64,000 nt of DNA from Actinoplanes sp. KI2. GTDB taxonomy: Bacteria; Actinomycetota; Actinomycetes; Mycobacteriales; Micromonosporaceae. The stretch covers positions 124,001 to 188,000 of the forward strand of contig NZ_JAOSZE010000001.1 of assembly GCF_025630775.1 (NCBI RefSeq), in the 5' to 3' direction. Each line of letters begins with the position of its first letter. The first letter of the stretch is position 1. Positions 32,895 through 42,532 of the stretch are shown in pieces. The position numbers and the translations under genes were made by a program. The notes under the pieces are model-generated. The model had not been told where the DNA came from, made no database searches, and was given only the letters and a program-made list of their open reading frames with translations.

Positions 32895-33472
32895 GGCGTT
32901 CGATTCCTCGTCGCGTTCTGCTGGCCCGGTGGCTCGGCCCTGCCTCGCCCCAAGCCAGCCGGTCCGGAATACACCCGAATTTAATAGGATATCCCCGGAG
33001 CTCTTTTCCTCTGCTTTAAACATGCCAGAAGCGGCATGTCTCGTCACGGCTATCTATTTCCGGCTTTTGGTGAGCCGCTATCATCGCGCCGAGCGCAATG
33101 CAATGGCGCGCACCGCGGATCTGCCACCATTTCGGGTTAGGAACTACCGGAAGCGACCATCGCTCGGTCGGTGGCCGGCGCAATTTCGGGTGCCGGCTGC
33201 GATCCGGAGGGCCGGTCCCCGCGGAGCGATCAGTCGCCGGAATGACCCGTTCGTACTACATCGAAAGAGTAGTCGGCGAATTAACGGCAAACCGCTCTTA
33301 AACGCAAGCAGCCCTCGGATAACCGGACAGATACTACCTTCTCCGGGTGAACGCGGCCAAGGCAGTCATACGAACGGTCATTCGTCAGCGGTCGTTCCGG
33401 TGACAACCGACGTAGTGCGAATCGGGTTTTCCCCCTCGAAATGCACCGCGAATCACTGAGAAAGGAATCGCG
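32895..33472. other. Long AT-richer intergenic region
   Basis: About 580 bp separates the HA-domain gene from a secreted protein gene. A long open frame exists on the plus strand but has no recognisable domain or codon bias. The region holds divergent promoters and one hairpin; nothing else was recognised. Confidence 0.5.
33020..33039. terminator. Short hairpin in intergenic region
   Basis: ACATGCC/GGCATGT with a 6-nt loop. No clear U-tract; may be structural only. Confidence 0.3.
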
Positions 33473-34042
33473 ATGAAGAAGCTCACCCGTATCCTGACCA
33501 TGGGCGGCTTCGGCCTGCTCGCCGCGCTGGCCACCGGCGCCGGGCCGGCTAACGCGGCGACCGCGAACAGCGTTCCGGAAAGCAAGTCGACGAACGCCCA
33601 CCAGATCTTCTGGCGCGACGGCGAGCAGATCGTCGGCTACTACCGGACGCTGGGCGGTTGCGAGCTCGCGGGCAACTTCGGCGAGCGGGTCGGCAACTGG
33701 GACGCCCACAACTGCAGCCCGGTCCGCATCGGCCTGCGGCGCGGCGCGTGGGCACTGCAGGTCGCCAGCTACGACAACTGGGACCGGCTCGGCTTCGGGA
33801 TCCCGTTCCGCGCCATCAACGGATTCCCGATCCGGTTCCGTCCGATCTGGCCGGGCGTGTGCCGGCCGGGTGTCGGCTTCCCGGGCCACGGCTTCCCGGG
33901 CCACGGCTTCCCGGGCCACGGCTTCCCGGGCCACGGCGGTCCCGGCCACGGCGGTCCGGGTGGACCGGGTCACGGCGGTCCGGGTGGACCGGGTCACGGC
34001 GGTCCTGGCGGTCCGGGTCACGGCGGTCCGGGCCACCACTGA
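33473..34042 (+). CDS. Secreted Gly/Pro/His-rich repeat protein
   Basis: The 189-residue protein has a classic signal peptide (MKKLTRILTMGGFGLLAALA, cleavage near ANAA). A small folded part of about 90 residues has two Cys (GCELAG, HNCSP) that may form a disulfide. The last 60 residues are repeats of GFPGHG then GGPGHGGPG ending in HH. Such His/Gly repeats can bind metal ions or form flexible matrices. The ATG follows a GAAAGGA ribosome site. A strong terminator lies downstream. Family not recognised. Confidence 0.75.
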   Translation: MKKLTRILTMGGFGLLAALATGAGPANAATANSVPESKSTNAHQIFWRDGEQIVGYYRTLGGCELAGNFGERVGNWDAHNCSPVRIGLRRGAWALQVASYDNWDRLGFGIPFRAINGFPIRFRPIWPGVCRPGVGFPGHGFPGHGFPGHGFPGHGGPGHGGPGGPGHGGPGGPGHGGPGGPGHGGPGHH

Positions 34043-34419
34043 TCGCTGACGGTCACCGCGCATTGGCGGACAACCTGAAACCAGGAGGCACATAGCCGCG
34101 AGCTTTCGGTAAGAATCGTTGTGGTCTCATCCGATACCGCCGGGCATTGGTCGTGCCCGGCGGTATCGCGTTTGGCGATGCAGGCTCCAGGACCCGTCAA
34201 CCGACGGATCAATCGACCAATATGGACGGACGGCCCAACGACGCACACGCTCCCCGAGCCCTGCTGGCCTCCGCGTCAACCCTCGAATGAGTGAATCCGG
34301 TACCTCACCATGGTGGCAACCGCGATTTTGTCGCGCATCTCCGCGGCACCCGTGATCGTTTAGCGGGCTGGACGATTCGGCAAATCGTCGTTCATTCGTC
34401 GAGTGAGAAGAGGTGCAAC
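34043..34419. other. Intergenic between two secreted glycine-rich genes
   Basis: It contains the terminator at 34132-34168 and the promoter side of the next gene. CCAGGAGGCAC at 34081 resembles a ribosome site but no gene follows it. Confidence 0.5.
34132..34168 (+). terminator. Terminator after Gly/His-rich gene
   Basis: A perfect 15-bp stem CGATACCGCCGGGCA/TGCCCGGCGGTATCG with a 7-nt loop, 90 bp past the stop codon. Confidence 0.8.
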
Positions 34420-34833
34420 ATGTCGTCAACGTTGCTCAAGGTGGCTTTCGCCGGCGCAGTTTCCGCCGGTGCGCTTTTTCTGCCGGTAACGGCCGCCCAG
34501 GCGGCGCCGAAGAACCTGCCGTGCGATGGGCCGGGCTTCGGAAACGCGTTTTTCGGGGGCGGCGGCTTCGGCGGCGGCATCGGCGGCCCGTTTTTCGGGG
34601 GCGGCGACTTCGGCGGCCCGTTCTACGGTGGTGTCGGCGGCATCGGGTACCCGGGTGGTGGTCTCGGCCTTTACGACACCCCGCCCGTGGTCCAGACGAC
34701 GAAGGTCATCGTCGTCACCGCGCCTTCGAAGAAGCACCACCACAAGCCGGCCAACCACCCGACCGGCGGCGGGTCCGGCCCCGGCAGCGGTTCCGGGAAC
34801 GGTGGCTACCACCGGGGTTCCTCCCAGGCCTGA
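34420..34833 (+). CDS. Secreted glycine-rich protein
   Basis: The ATG encoding MSSTLLKVAFAG is preceded by GAAGAGG and gives 137 residues. A signal peptide ends near AAQAAP. The mature chain is first Gly/Phe-rich (FGNAFFGGGGFGGG, PFFGGGDFGGPFYGG), then has a short beta-type segment PPVVQTTKVIVVTAP, a KKHHHK cluster and a Gly/Ser tail. Gly/Phe repeats are typical of self-associating surface or matrix proteins. It follows the other secreted repeat protein but has its own promoter region. Function unknown. Confidence 0.7.
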   Translation: MSSTLLKVAFAGAVSAGALFLPVTAAQAAPKNLPCDGPGFGNAFFGGGGFGGGIGGPFFGGGDFGGPFYGGVGGIGYPGGGLGLYDTPPVVQTTKVIVVTAPSKKHHHKPANHPTGGGSGPGSGSGNGGYHRGSSQA

Positions 34834-34897
34834 CAGCCGCGGGTGTGGGAGTGGGGGCCGGCCCGCGTCAGCAGCGCTTTCGCGGGCCGCCCCCACC

Positions 34898-35004
34898 GCG
34901 CGCAAGGACAAGACCGCGCGCAAGGACAAGACCGCGCGCAAGGACAAGACATCGCGCAAGGACAAGACATCGCGCAAGGACAAGACATCGCGCCGGCACA
35001 AGGA
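34898..35004. repeat. 18-bp tandem repeat between convergent genes
   Basis: CGCAAGGACAAGAC recurs every 18 bp at 34901, 34919, 34937, 34955 and 34973, with a degenerate sixth copy at 34991. One plus frame would read T(A/S)RKDK repeats, but no start or ribosome site supports translation. Confidence 0.85.
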
Positions 35005-35064
35005 CGTTGTCGCCGGCAACTTCGCGGATTTGGGCACACGAGGCCGTGACCTGTCGAGCCAGGG

Positions 35065-36507
35065 TCACGGCCTCGTCCCGTTGCCGGCGGCGTTTCGAGT
35101 ACGGCGGATCGCCCACCCGACGAGCGCGGCGGCGACGGCGGTGAGCACCAGACCGGCGAGGGTCACCGCGTTCTGGAACTGGACGGTCTGGGATGCGCTC
35201 CAGCCCGGTGCGGTGATGGCGCCGGTGAACAGGGCGGCCAGGATGGTGCCGGTGATGGCGATGCCGACGGCGGAGGTCACCTCGGAGGCGGTGTCGACCA
35301 GGGCCGCGCCGATCGAGGTCCGATTCTCCGGCAGGCCCCGCAGCACGTTGACGCCCGCGACGACCCCGACCACGCGGATCGCGGCGGCAACCAGCGCGAG
35401 CGAGATCGCGACCCAGACGTACCCGAAGCGGCCCAGCAGACTGTAGACGGCGAGCCCGCCCACGACCGCGACCGAGCTGAGCCATGCGGACCGCTCGAGA
35501 CCGACGAGCTCCACGAACCTGTTGACCACCGGGCCGGCCGCGATCAGGACGATGACCTGCGGCAGCATCCCGATGGCGGCGAGGGTGGGCGACCATCCCC
35601 AGTCCAGTTGCAGCTGCAGGGTCACCATGTAGCCCAGGCCGGCGACCGCCAGTCCGGTCGCGGCCTTGTAGGCCAGGCCGGCGGAGACCAGCGGGCGGGC
35701 GACGAGCCGCAGGTCGAGCAGTGGGTAGCGGGTCGAGCGCTCGCGCCGGACGAAGGCGATCGCCACCGCGACGGCCGCGGCGGTGGCCGCCCACGGCGCC
35801 CACGAGCCGCTGCCCTCGTTCACGAACAGGGTGGGCGCGACGAGCGCGAGCACGATCGTCGCCGTGCCCAGCACCGCACCGGGGATGTCGACCGGGTCGC
35901 GATGGAGGTCGGCGGCCTGGTCGGCGGCGATGCCGGACCGGATGCCGATGAAAGCCAGGGCGGCGATCGGCACGTTCGCCAGCAGCAGGACCTGCCAGGG
36001 GGCGACGGCGAGCACGAGACCACCCACGGTCGGTCCGATCGCGAGCCCGACCAGGCCGACGGTGGTGATCAGGGTCATCGCCCGTACCCGCAGGTTGTCG
36101 TCGGCGAACAGGCGGAAGGCCAGCGCGATCGAGCCGGGGGTGGTCATCGCCGCCGCGACGCCCGTCACCACTCGCACGGCGATGAGTTGCTCGGCGGTGG
36201 TGACGAAGGCGGTCGCCAGGCTCGCGGCGCCGAGCAGCACCAGCCCGACGAGCATGACGCGGCGGCGGCCGAACCGATCGGCGATCGCGCCGAACGCCAG
36301 CATCAGCCCGCCGAACACCACCGCGTACGCGCCGGTCACCCATTGCAGGCCGACCGTCGAGGCGTGCAGCTCGCGGCCGATCGTGGGCAGCGCGACGTTC
36401 AGGATCGAGTTGTCCAGCATCTCGAACAGGAAGACCGCGGACAGCCCGGCCAGGGCCACCCAGGACGTCCGCAACGACGCGGAGTTGTCGGAAGCTATCA
36501 GGCTCAT
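35065..36507 (-). CDS. MFS drug/metabolite exporter (DHA2, EmrB/QacA-like)
   Basis: The start MSLIASDNSA gives 480 residues and about 14 transmembrane helices, the DHA2 count. Motif A is seen as GAIADRFGRRRVMLVG, motif C-like glycines lie in helix 5 (GLAIGPTVGGLVLAV), and helix 1 has the FLFEMLDNSILNVALPTIG acidic signature of the family. It uses the proton gradient to export drugs or a metabolite. It is divergent from a TetR regulator, with a palindrome between them, so it is probably induced by its substrate. Confidence 0.88.
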   Translation of the reverse strand: MSLIASDNSASLRTSWVALAGLSAVFLFEMLDNSILNVALPTIGRELHASTVGLQWVTGAYAVVFGGLMLAFGAIADRFGRRRVMLVGLVLLGAASLATAFVTTAEQLIAVRVVTGVAAAMTTPGSIALAFRLFADDNLRVRAMTLITTVGLVGLAIGPTVGGLVLAVAPWQVLLLANVPIAALAFIGIRSGIAADQAADLHRDPVDIPGAVLGTATIVLALVAPTLFVNEGSGSWAPWAATAAAVAVAIAFVRRERSTRYPLLDLRLVARPLVSAGLAYKAATGLAVAGLGYMVTLQLQLDWGWSPTLAAIGMLPQVIVLIAAGPVVNRFVELVGLERSAWLSSVAVVGGLAVYSLLGRFGYVWVAISLALVAAAIRVVGVVAGVNVLRGLPENRTSIGAALVDTASEVTSAVGIAITGTILAALFTGAITAPGWSASQTVQFQNAVTLAGLVLTAVAAALVGWAIRRTRNAAGNGTRP

Positions 36508-36526
36508 GCCTAGAGCGTACAACATT

Positions 36527-36544
36527 CTTAGAGTGAGCACTAAG
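36527..36544. promoter_or_regulatory. Probable TetR operator
   Basis: CTTAG and CTAAG form the arms of an imperfect 18-bp palindrome between the divergent exporter and regulator genes, 20 bp from each start. Confidence 0.6.
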
Positions 36545-36568
36545 TTTGTGGCTTGATACACTGCCGAG

Positions 36569-37201
36569 GTGGCTGAACCCGGACTTCGTGACCGCAAAAA
36601 GGCGCGCACCCGCCGGCTCATCGCCGAGACCGCGGCCAGATTGTTCGCCGAGCGGGGCTACGAGCAGGTGACGGTCAGCGAGATCGCGCGCGCGGCCGAG
36701 GTGGCGGAGCAGACGCTCTACAACTACTTCCCGACCAAGGAACAGCTGGTCACCGACCGCGAACAGCAGATACAGCAGCAACTGATCGACCTGATCCGCG
36801 CCCGGCCGGCGGGCATCAGCCCGGCCGTCGCGATCCGTGACTTCGTCCTGCAGACGGTCTCGGCGATCCGCGACATGCCGCCGGAGAATGCCCGCGGCAA
36901 CCTCGGCTATCTCGCGGCCATCAGCCCGGCGGTCAACCGGCTGGCCCTGGAGATGACCGACCGCCAGGCCGCCGCGCTGACGACGGTCATCAGCGAAACC
37001 AGCCCGATCGCACCGGAGATCGCGCGGCTGCAGGGCATCGCGCTGGCCGGCCTGTTCCAGATCCTCATCAGCGAGTCGGGGCGCCGGGCCCGCGACGGTC
37101 AGGCCCCGGCCGAGATAGCCGACTCGCTCTATCCACAGATCGAGAACGTCCTCGCCGAACTGGACCGCTGGCTCACACCGGCCAGCGCTACCCGGGGATG
37201 A
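36569..37201 (+). CDS. TetR-family repressor
   Basis: The 210-residue regulator starts at GTG. Its HTH (RRLIAETAARLFAERGYEQV, then VSEIARAAEVAEQTLYNYFP) is a canonical TetR domain at residues about 15-62, followed by an all-helical ligand-binding region. It most likely represses the divergent exporter and itself through the palindrome between them. Its 3' end overlaps the convergent GH127 gene by 14 bp. Confidence 0.92.
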   Translation: MAEPGLRDRKKARTRRLIAETAARLFAERGYEQVTVSEIARAAEVAEQTLYNYFPTKEQLVTDREQQIQQQLIDLIRARPAGISPAVAIRDFVLQTVSAIRDMPPENARGNLGYLAAISPAVNRLALEMTDRQAAALTTVISETSPIAPEIARLQGIALAGLFQILISESGRRARDGQAPAEIADSLYPQIENVLAELDRWLTPASATRG

Positions 37202-40001
37202 TGCGCCAGCGCTGATTGGCCAGGCCCAGGTCGGACCACTGGCCGACGTCGGCGCTGTTGGCCGTCGACTGGCCCTGCACCTCGAGGACCTTGCCGCTGT
37301 GCCGGGCCACCAGAGCGAAGACGTTCGGTGCCGACCAGGCCAGCCGCCATTGCTGGTTGGTGCCGCCCAGGTAGTCCCACTGGACGGCCTTCGCGCCATC
37401 CGCCGTGGACTGGCCGGAGATGTCGACGCACTTGCCGTCCATGGTGCTGACGATTTTGACGTAGCCGCCGCCCGCGTCCTGGAGGTTCCAGACGTGGTCG
37501 GCCGAGCCGACCGGCGGGTACTGCTGGAGCTGGGCGCCGTTCGCGGTGGACATGTTGTTGATCGCCAGCACCTGGTTCGAGTGGGTGGCCTGGAGCTTCA
37601 CGGCGCCGTCGGGGATCAGCCGCCAGTTGTGATCGGCCGTGCCGTTGTCGGCGAACTGCACGACGTTCGCCGAGTCGGCCGTCGACATGCCGGCGACCGC
37701 CAGTACCCGGCCGGAGTTCCTGTTCTTGATCCGGACGTAGCCGGTGCCGTTGTCGAGCACCTGCCACAGGTGGTCGGCCGTACCGTTGTCCTCGAACTGC
37801 ACCACCTGGGCCGAGTCGGCGGTGGACATGCCGTCGACACCGATCAGCTTGCCCGAATTGACGTTCTGGATCTTTACCCAGCCGTCGCCGTTGTCGACGA
37901 GCCGCCAGAGGTGGTCGGCGGTGCCGTTGTCGCTGAACTGCACCACCCGGGCGCTGTTCGCGGTGGACATGCCGTCGACGCCGAGCACCTTGCCGCTGTT
38001 CTGGTTCTGGATGCGGAACGCGACTGCGGCGGTCTGCCACGGCGTGCCCGCGCCGATCGTCGGGAACGAGGTGATCCGCAGCCGGGCCGCGCCCATCGGG
38101 ATCAGCGTGATCTGCTCGACCGGCTCGCTGGACGGCGTCGGACTGTCCTGCAACGGCGTGACGATCGTGTCGGCGTCCGCCTGCCAGGCGGGTATCTTCC
38201 GGGCCGGCGTCGTGATCTTGATGGGCGCGGACGCGGGGGTGAACGGGTCGTTGACGTTGCCGAGGCCGGTCGTCACCGCGAACTGGGTCGCGCCGTCGAG
38301 CCCGTAGTTCCACGCCGATCCGGGCCGCACCTCGCGGGTCGGCCAGGTCGCCGAGCCGCCCGTCTGCGACCAGTTCTCGGTGATCGCCAGGGCGAAGGTG
38401 AGCGCGCCGAAGTCCACCGACACCGACCTGTGGTTGGCGGTCCACGTGCGGGTCCGCGCCTGCATGGGCAACCTCAGGACGATCTTGTCGCCGGTCGACC
38501 AGGTTCGGCTGATCTTCGCGTACGCGGGACCGGCCGCCGCCGGGTAGGAGACGCCGTTCACCGTGAGCGCCGGGTTCGCACACCATCCCGGCACACGCAG
38601 GTACAGCGGAAACGCCGTCGGCGCGGGCGTCGTCACGGCGTACGTGATGGTGTCCCCGAACGGGTAGGTCGTGTCCGCCCTGATCGACACCGTGGTGCCG
38701 GCCCCGACCTTCGCGGTCACCGTGGCCGGCCCGTGCAGGGTCGCCGCGAGCCCGCCGTCCGGGGTGGCCACCCACATCTCCTCGACGTAGTAGGGCCAGC
38801 CCATGCCGTAGTTGTGCGGGCAGCACCGGTAGTTGTCGATGCCGAGCATGTACGCCTGCATCGCGAACCCGTTCTGGAACTGCCCGGCGTGCCCCGGCCG
38901 ATCCAGCAGCGCGATGCTGTTGGCACTGGTGATGTAGTGGATGCCGCGCTGCTGCGGGTCGAGCGCCGCGGGCAGCGAGTTGAACGCCAGGTTCTCGGTG
39001 CGGTCGCCCCAGACCGGGTCGCCGGTGATCCGGGTGAGGATCTCGTGACTCGCCATGAACTCGACGATTCCGCAGGTCTCGAACCCCTGGCGCGGGTCGC
39101 CGAACCCGGGGCGGGCGTTCTCGTCACCCGCGAATCCGCCGCCGGCGAACTGCCCGTACGAGGAAATGATGGTGTTGTAGTCGTGATAGCTCGCCTGGCG
39201 GTGCGAAGCGTCGCCGCTGAGCACCGAGTACACGGCCGGCTCGCGGAACCCTTGCGCCAGGTTGACGTTGTGCAGCGACGGCAGGTTGTCGAGGTAGTTC
39301 GCCGAGTTGGTGTGGATCTTCCGGGCCAGGTCGAGCAGGAACGCGTCGCCGGTCCGGTTGTACGTCCAGAACACCACCTCGAGCGTGTCGGCCCAGCGCT
39401 GGCTGCCCCAGCTCTGGTTGAAGGCGCTCGGGCCCTGCGCGTTCACGAACTGGAAGAACCGCGTGAAGAACGGCACGATGCGGGCGTCGGCGGTGAATTC
39501 CCCGTACGTCCGCAGCGCGTGCAGCATCGGCATGTGCGGCCAGAAATCCGGCCCGCCGTTCAGGCTGGTGCGCAGCCCGGCCGGGCCGAAGAAGCCGTCG
39601 CTCGCCTGCGTCGCGAGCACGCCGTTGACCCACTTCGCGGTCTCGGTCTGCACCCGTGCGTCGCCGGTGACGTAGCCGAGACTCGAAAACCCCTTCAGCC
39701 AGTACGGGAGTTCCTCCCATCCGACGAGATCGGGGTGGATCCAGCCGGTGGTGTCGTACTGGAGGAAGTGCGAGATCTCGGTCATCCGCCCGTTGATCCC
39801 GTTCAGCTGGTAGCCGAGCTGAGTGGCCAGCCAACCGCCCGCCTTGGTGGCGCCCGGTGGCAGCCGCAGGAAGGCGTCGGGCCGCAGGGGCGCGCGGTTG
39901 GTGACGTATCCGGGGGTGGCGGCCAGTGCACGACCGGCGCCGGCGAAGGGAGCGGTGGCTGCCACGACGGCCGCCGAGGCCAGGAGCGTACGACGATCCA
40001 C
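37188..40001 (-). CDS. Secreted GH127-type beta-L-arabinofuranosidase with six ricin repeats
   Basis: The 937-residue protein has a twin-arginine-type signal (MDRRTLLASAAV... ending ALAA). Residues about 30-630 are the DUF1680/GH127 (alpha/alpha)6 barrel. Catalytic and zinc residues of the HypBA1 type are visible: Glu308 and Cys310 in FETCG, and Cys393-Cys394 in YRCCPHNYG. The last 280 residues are six ricin-type repeats of about 45 residues with QxW-like ends (DHLWRL, QQWRLA, QRWRI), making two beta-trefoils. It should remove beta-linked L-arabinofuranose from plant glycans or glycoproteins. GH146 or another relative is possible. Confidence 0.88.
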   Translation of the reverse strand: MDRRTLLASAAVVAATAPFAGAGRALAATPGYVTNRAPLRPDAFLRLPPGATKAGGWLATQLGYQLNGINGRMTEISHFLQYDTTGWIHPDLVGWEELPYWLKGFSSLGYVTGDARVQTETAKWVNGVLATQASDGFFGPAGLRTSLNGGPDFWPHMPMLHALRTYGEFTADARIVPFFTRFFQFVNAQGPSAFNQSWGSQRWADTLEVVFWTYNRTGDAFLLDLARKIHTNSANYLDNLPSLHNVNLAQGFREPAVYSVLSGDASHRQASYHDYNTIISSYGQFAGGGFAGDENARPGFGDPRQGFETCGIVEFMASHEILTRITGDPVWGDRTENLAFNSLPAALDPQQRGIHYITSANSIALLDRPGHAGQFQNGFAMQAYMLGIDNYRCCPHNYGMGWPYYVEEMWVATPDGGLAATLHGPATVTAKVGAGTTVSIRADTTYPFGDTITYAVTTPAPTAFPLYLRVPGWCANPALTVNGVSYPAAAGPAYAKISRTWSTGDKIVLRLPMQARTRTWTANHRSVSVDFGALTFALAITENWSQTGGSATWPTREVRPGSAWNYGLDGATQFAVTTGLGNVNDPFTPASAPIKITTPARKIPAWQADADTIVTPLQDSPTPSSEPVEQITLIPMGAARLRITSFPTIGAGTPWQTAAVAFRIQNQNSGKVLGVDGMSTANSARVVQFSDNGTADHLWRLVDNGDGWVKIQNVNSGKLIGVDGMSTADSAQVVQFEDNGTADHLWQVLDNGTGYVRIKNRNSGRVLAVAGMSTADSANVVQFADNGTADHNWRLIPDGAVKLQATHSNQVLAINNMSTANGAQLQQYPPVGSADHVWNLQDAGGGYVKIVSTMDGKCVDISGQSTADGAKAVQWDYLGGTNQQWRLAWSAPNVFALVARHSGKVLEVQGQSTANSADVGQWSDLGLANQRWRIIPG

Positions 40002-40260
40002 GGAGACCTCCTGCGTGCACTTTTGATCGAAAATGTGCGAGCCCTTTCGTACGGGATGTTAAAAGATAAATTCATCCGTGTAAATGAGTTGCTTCCCGTA
40101 CGCACGGCGAAGGTGCCCCTGTGGGCAGGCGGTTGATCGGCCGGAGTGAGAGTTCCGGCCTCTGGAACGTCTCGTTTCGCGTGGTTACCGTCCGGTAACT
40201 GCGCCGGCCCGCAGACACCGGCGGGCATAAGCGCAGGCAGAGCCCCTTTGGAGGCCGTAC

Positions 40261-41583
40261 ATGTCCCTGCGTACCCGAATCCCCGTCGTCCTGCTCGCCG
40301 CCGCGGTCGCGGTGGGTTTCGCCCCGCTCCCCGCGCACGCCACGGTCACCTCCCGTGGCATCACCATCCCCGCCTTCTACACCCCGCCGGCCACGCTGCC
40401 GGCGGCCGACGGCGCGCTGATCCGCAGCGAGGCACTTCCGCTCGCGCTGTCCCTGCCGGGCATCGACTCCACCCTTCCGGGGACCGCGACCCGGATCATG
40501 TACAAGTCCACCGACTCGAACGGCGGCCCGGTCGCCGTGACCGGCGCCTACCTCGAGCCGGCCGTGCCGTGGGCCGGGTTCGGCCCGCGGCCGCTGGTGG
40601 TCCTCGCGCCCGGCACGATGGGCCAGGGCGACCAGTGCTCCACCTCGCTCGCCCTGCAGCGCGGCCTCATCGTCGGGACGGAGGACAACCAGACCACCGT
40701 CTCGATCGGGTACGAGGTCCTGGCCATGTATCGGATGCTCCTGAAGGGCATCGCCGTCGTCGAGACCGACTACGTGGGCCTGGGCACGACCGACCGGCTG
40801 CACACGTACGTCAATCGCCTGGACGAGGGGCATGCCGTGCTGGACGCCGCCCGCGCGGCCAAGGCGCTCCCGAACACCTCGATCACCGCGGACTCCCCGG
40901 TCGGCCTCTACGGCTACAGCCAGGGCGGCGGCGCGACCGCCTCGGCGGCCGAGCTCCAGCCGACCTACGCGCCCGACGTCAACCTGACGGCCACCTACGC
41001 GGGCGCGCCGCCCGCCGACCTCGCCGCGGTCACCGCCGCGATCGACGGCACCGAACTGATCGGCGCGCTGGCCTGGTCGGTCAACGGTTTCGTCCAGTCG
41101 AGGCCGGCGTTGCAACCGCTGCTCGACAAGTACCTCAACGACGCCGGCCGGGCCGCGTTCAAGGACCTGTCCACGATGTGCGCCGGCGACGCGATCCTGG
41201 GCTACTTCGGCAAGCACAGTTCCGCGTGGACGACGACCGGCCAGTCGGTCACCGACGTCATCCAGGCCGAGCCGAATCTCCGGGCGTTCCTCGGCGATCA
41301 GCTGATCGGCACCCGGAAGCCGGCCGGGGTCGTCCGGGTGGCCACCGGCATCAGCGACAACCTGGTGCCGCACGCCCAGGCCCGCACGATGGCCGCCGAG
41401 TGGTGCAAGCGCGACGGCGACGTCGTGTATGCCCCGATCGTCCTGCCGGACGCGGGCGACCCGCTGCTGAACCACGCCGGACCGCTGCTCGCCGACCAGG
41501 GCACGGCGATCGACTGGCTGGCCCTGCGGCTGGCCGGTGTCCCGGCGATCTCCACCTGCGCCATCCTGCCGATCCAGCCGTAG
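40261..41583 (+). CDS. Secreted lipase, LIP (Candida lipase A-like) family
   Basis: A 440-residue alpha/beta hydrolase with a signal peptide ending at PAHA. The nucleophile elbow is YGYSQGGGA with Ser220, and the acid and base lie in the C-terminal region (ISDNLVP, LNHAGP). The overall pattern, with APGTMGQGDQC and DYVGLGT, is that of secretory triacylglycerol lipases of the LIP family common in actinomycetes. Divergent from the GH127 gene across a 259-bp region. It probably acts on triglycerides or acyl esters outside the cell. Confidence 0.88.
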   Translation: MSLRTRIPVVLLAAAVAVGFAPLPAHATVTSRGITIPAFYTPPATLPAADGALIRSEALPLALSLPGIDSTLPGTATRIMYKSTDSNGGPVAVTGAYLEPAVPWAGFGPRPLVVLAPGTMGQGDQCSTSLALQRGLIVGTEDNQTTVSIGYEVLAMYRMLLKGIAVVETDYVGLGTTDRLHTYVNRLDEGHAVLDAARAAKALPNTSITADSPVGLYGYSQGGGATASAAELQPTYAPDVNLTATYAGAPPADLAAVTAAIDGTELIGALAWSVNGFVQSRPALQPLLDKYLNDAGRAAFKDLSTMCAGDAILGYFGKHSSAWTTTGQSVTDVIQAEPNLRAFLGDQLIGTRKPAGVVRVATGISDNLVPHAQARTMAAEWCKRDGDVVYAPIVLPDAGDPLLNHAGPLLADQGTAIDWLALRLAGVPAISTCAILPIQP

Positions 41584-41788
41584 CGAACCGCCCGGGTACC
41601 GGCCGGTAATCGAACTCACGTTCGGGTCCCGGCCGGTATCGGCGTGTGCGGTGATCGACCTGGTGAGCCCGGGTCTGCTCGCCGTCGTTCAGCTGCCACA
41701 ACTGGCGCGCGTCCGATCGCGATCCTTGGAGCGACCATGTGGTTGCCGTAAGGTTAACGGCTGGTGTACGGGGGTAAGCGGCTCCCGC

Positions 41789-42529
41789 ATGAGGCGGAGA
41801 GGCGCGAGGAAAGTGAAGACGGGATTCTGGCAGCCTGACCCGCTGCTGGCCCTGGCGCGGCAGGCCGACCAGGTCGAGCTCAAGCTGGTCGTGCCCACGC
41901 ACGACGGCAGCTCGCTGGGCCTCGACCGGTCGCCCGGCCCGGCTCGGCGCGTCTACTTCCTCGACACTCCCGGCCTCGACCTCTACCGGCACGGCGTGAT
42001 CATCCGATTCCGGGACCGGAAGGACCGCCGGGACGATGCCGCGGTGAAGCTCCGGCCGGTCGTGCCCGGCCGGGTGCCGCGCTGGCTGCGGCAGGCCGAC
42101 CGGTTCCAGATGGAGATCGACGCCCTGCCGGGGCATGCGGTCTGCTCGGGCGCGCTCAAGGAGCGGCTCGGCCGGGGCGCCGTGGCCAAGACGATCGCCG
42201 CGGGCCGGCCGCTGACCAGGCTGCTCTCGCCCGGCCAGCGCAGACTGCTCGCCCAGTACGCGCCCGCCGTCAGCCTCGGCCACCTCGTCGTCTACGGGCC
42301 GATCAACGTGCGCTGCCAGAGCGTCAAGTTGCGCGGTCTCCAGCACGGGATGCGTGCCGAGCGCTGGCACTACCCGGACGGCTCGTACCTGCTGGAGCTG
42401 TCCGCCCGGTGCCCGATCGACGAGGCCGCCGCCGTGGCTCGGCGAGTCTCCACGGCGCTGCGCGCGTACGGCGTCGGCCCGGCCGACGAGCAGCGCCTCA
42501 AGACCGACATGGCCCTGCTGGCCGCCTAG
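41789..42529 (+). CDS. CYTH-domain protein (triphosphate tunnel-type)
   Basis: The ATG giving MRRRGARKVKTG was chosen; GTG at 41813 is an alternative. In the 246 residues, VELKLVV at the start of the fold is the ExExK-type signature (here reduced), followed by RRVYFLDTPGLDLYRHGVII and RDDAAVKLRPV. Such domains bind triphosphates or polyphosphate inside a beta tunnel; some are adenylate cyclases or triphosphatases. Only part of the acidic set is seen, so activity is uncertain. It ends 3 bp before the convergent unknown gene. Confidence 0.7.
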   Translation: MRRRGARKVKTGFWQPDPLLALARQADQVELKLVVPTHDGSSLGLDRSPGPARRVYFLDTPGLDLYRHGVIIRFRDRKDRRDDAAVKLRPVVPGRVPRWLRQADRFQMEIDALPGHAVCSGALKERLGRGAVAKTIAAGRPLTRLLSPGQRRLLAQYAPAVSLGHLVVYGPINVRCQSVKLRGLQHGMRAERWHYPDGSYLLELSARCPIDEAAAVARRVSTALRAYGVGPADEQRLKTDMALLAA

Positions 42530-42532
42530 GGC

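Noticed and set aside
34898..35004. CRISPR-like array
   Set aside because: The 18-bp units are directly abutting with no unique spacers and no cas genes nearby.
37299..40136. Plus-strand open frame of 945 codons opposite the GH127 gene
   Set aside because: Composition is low-complexity Arg/Val/Gly with no domain, while the minus strand has catalytic motifs and a signal peptide.
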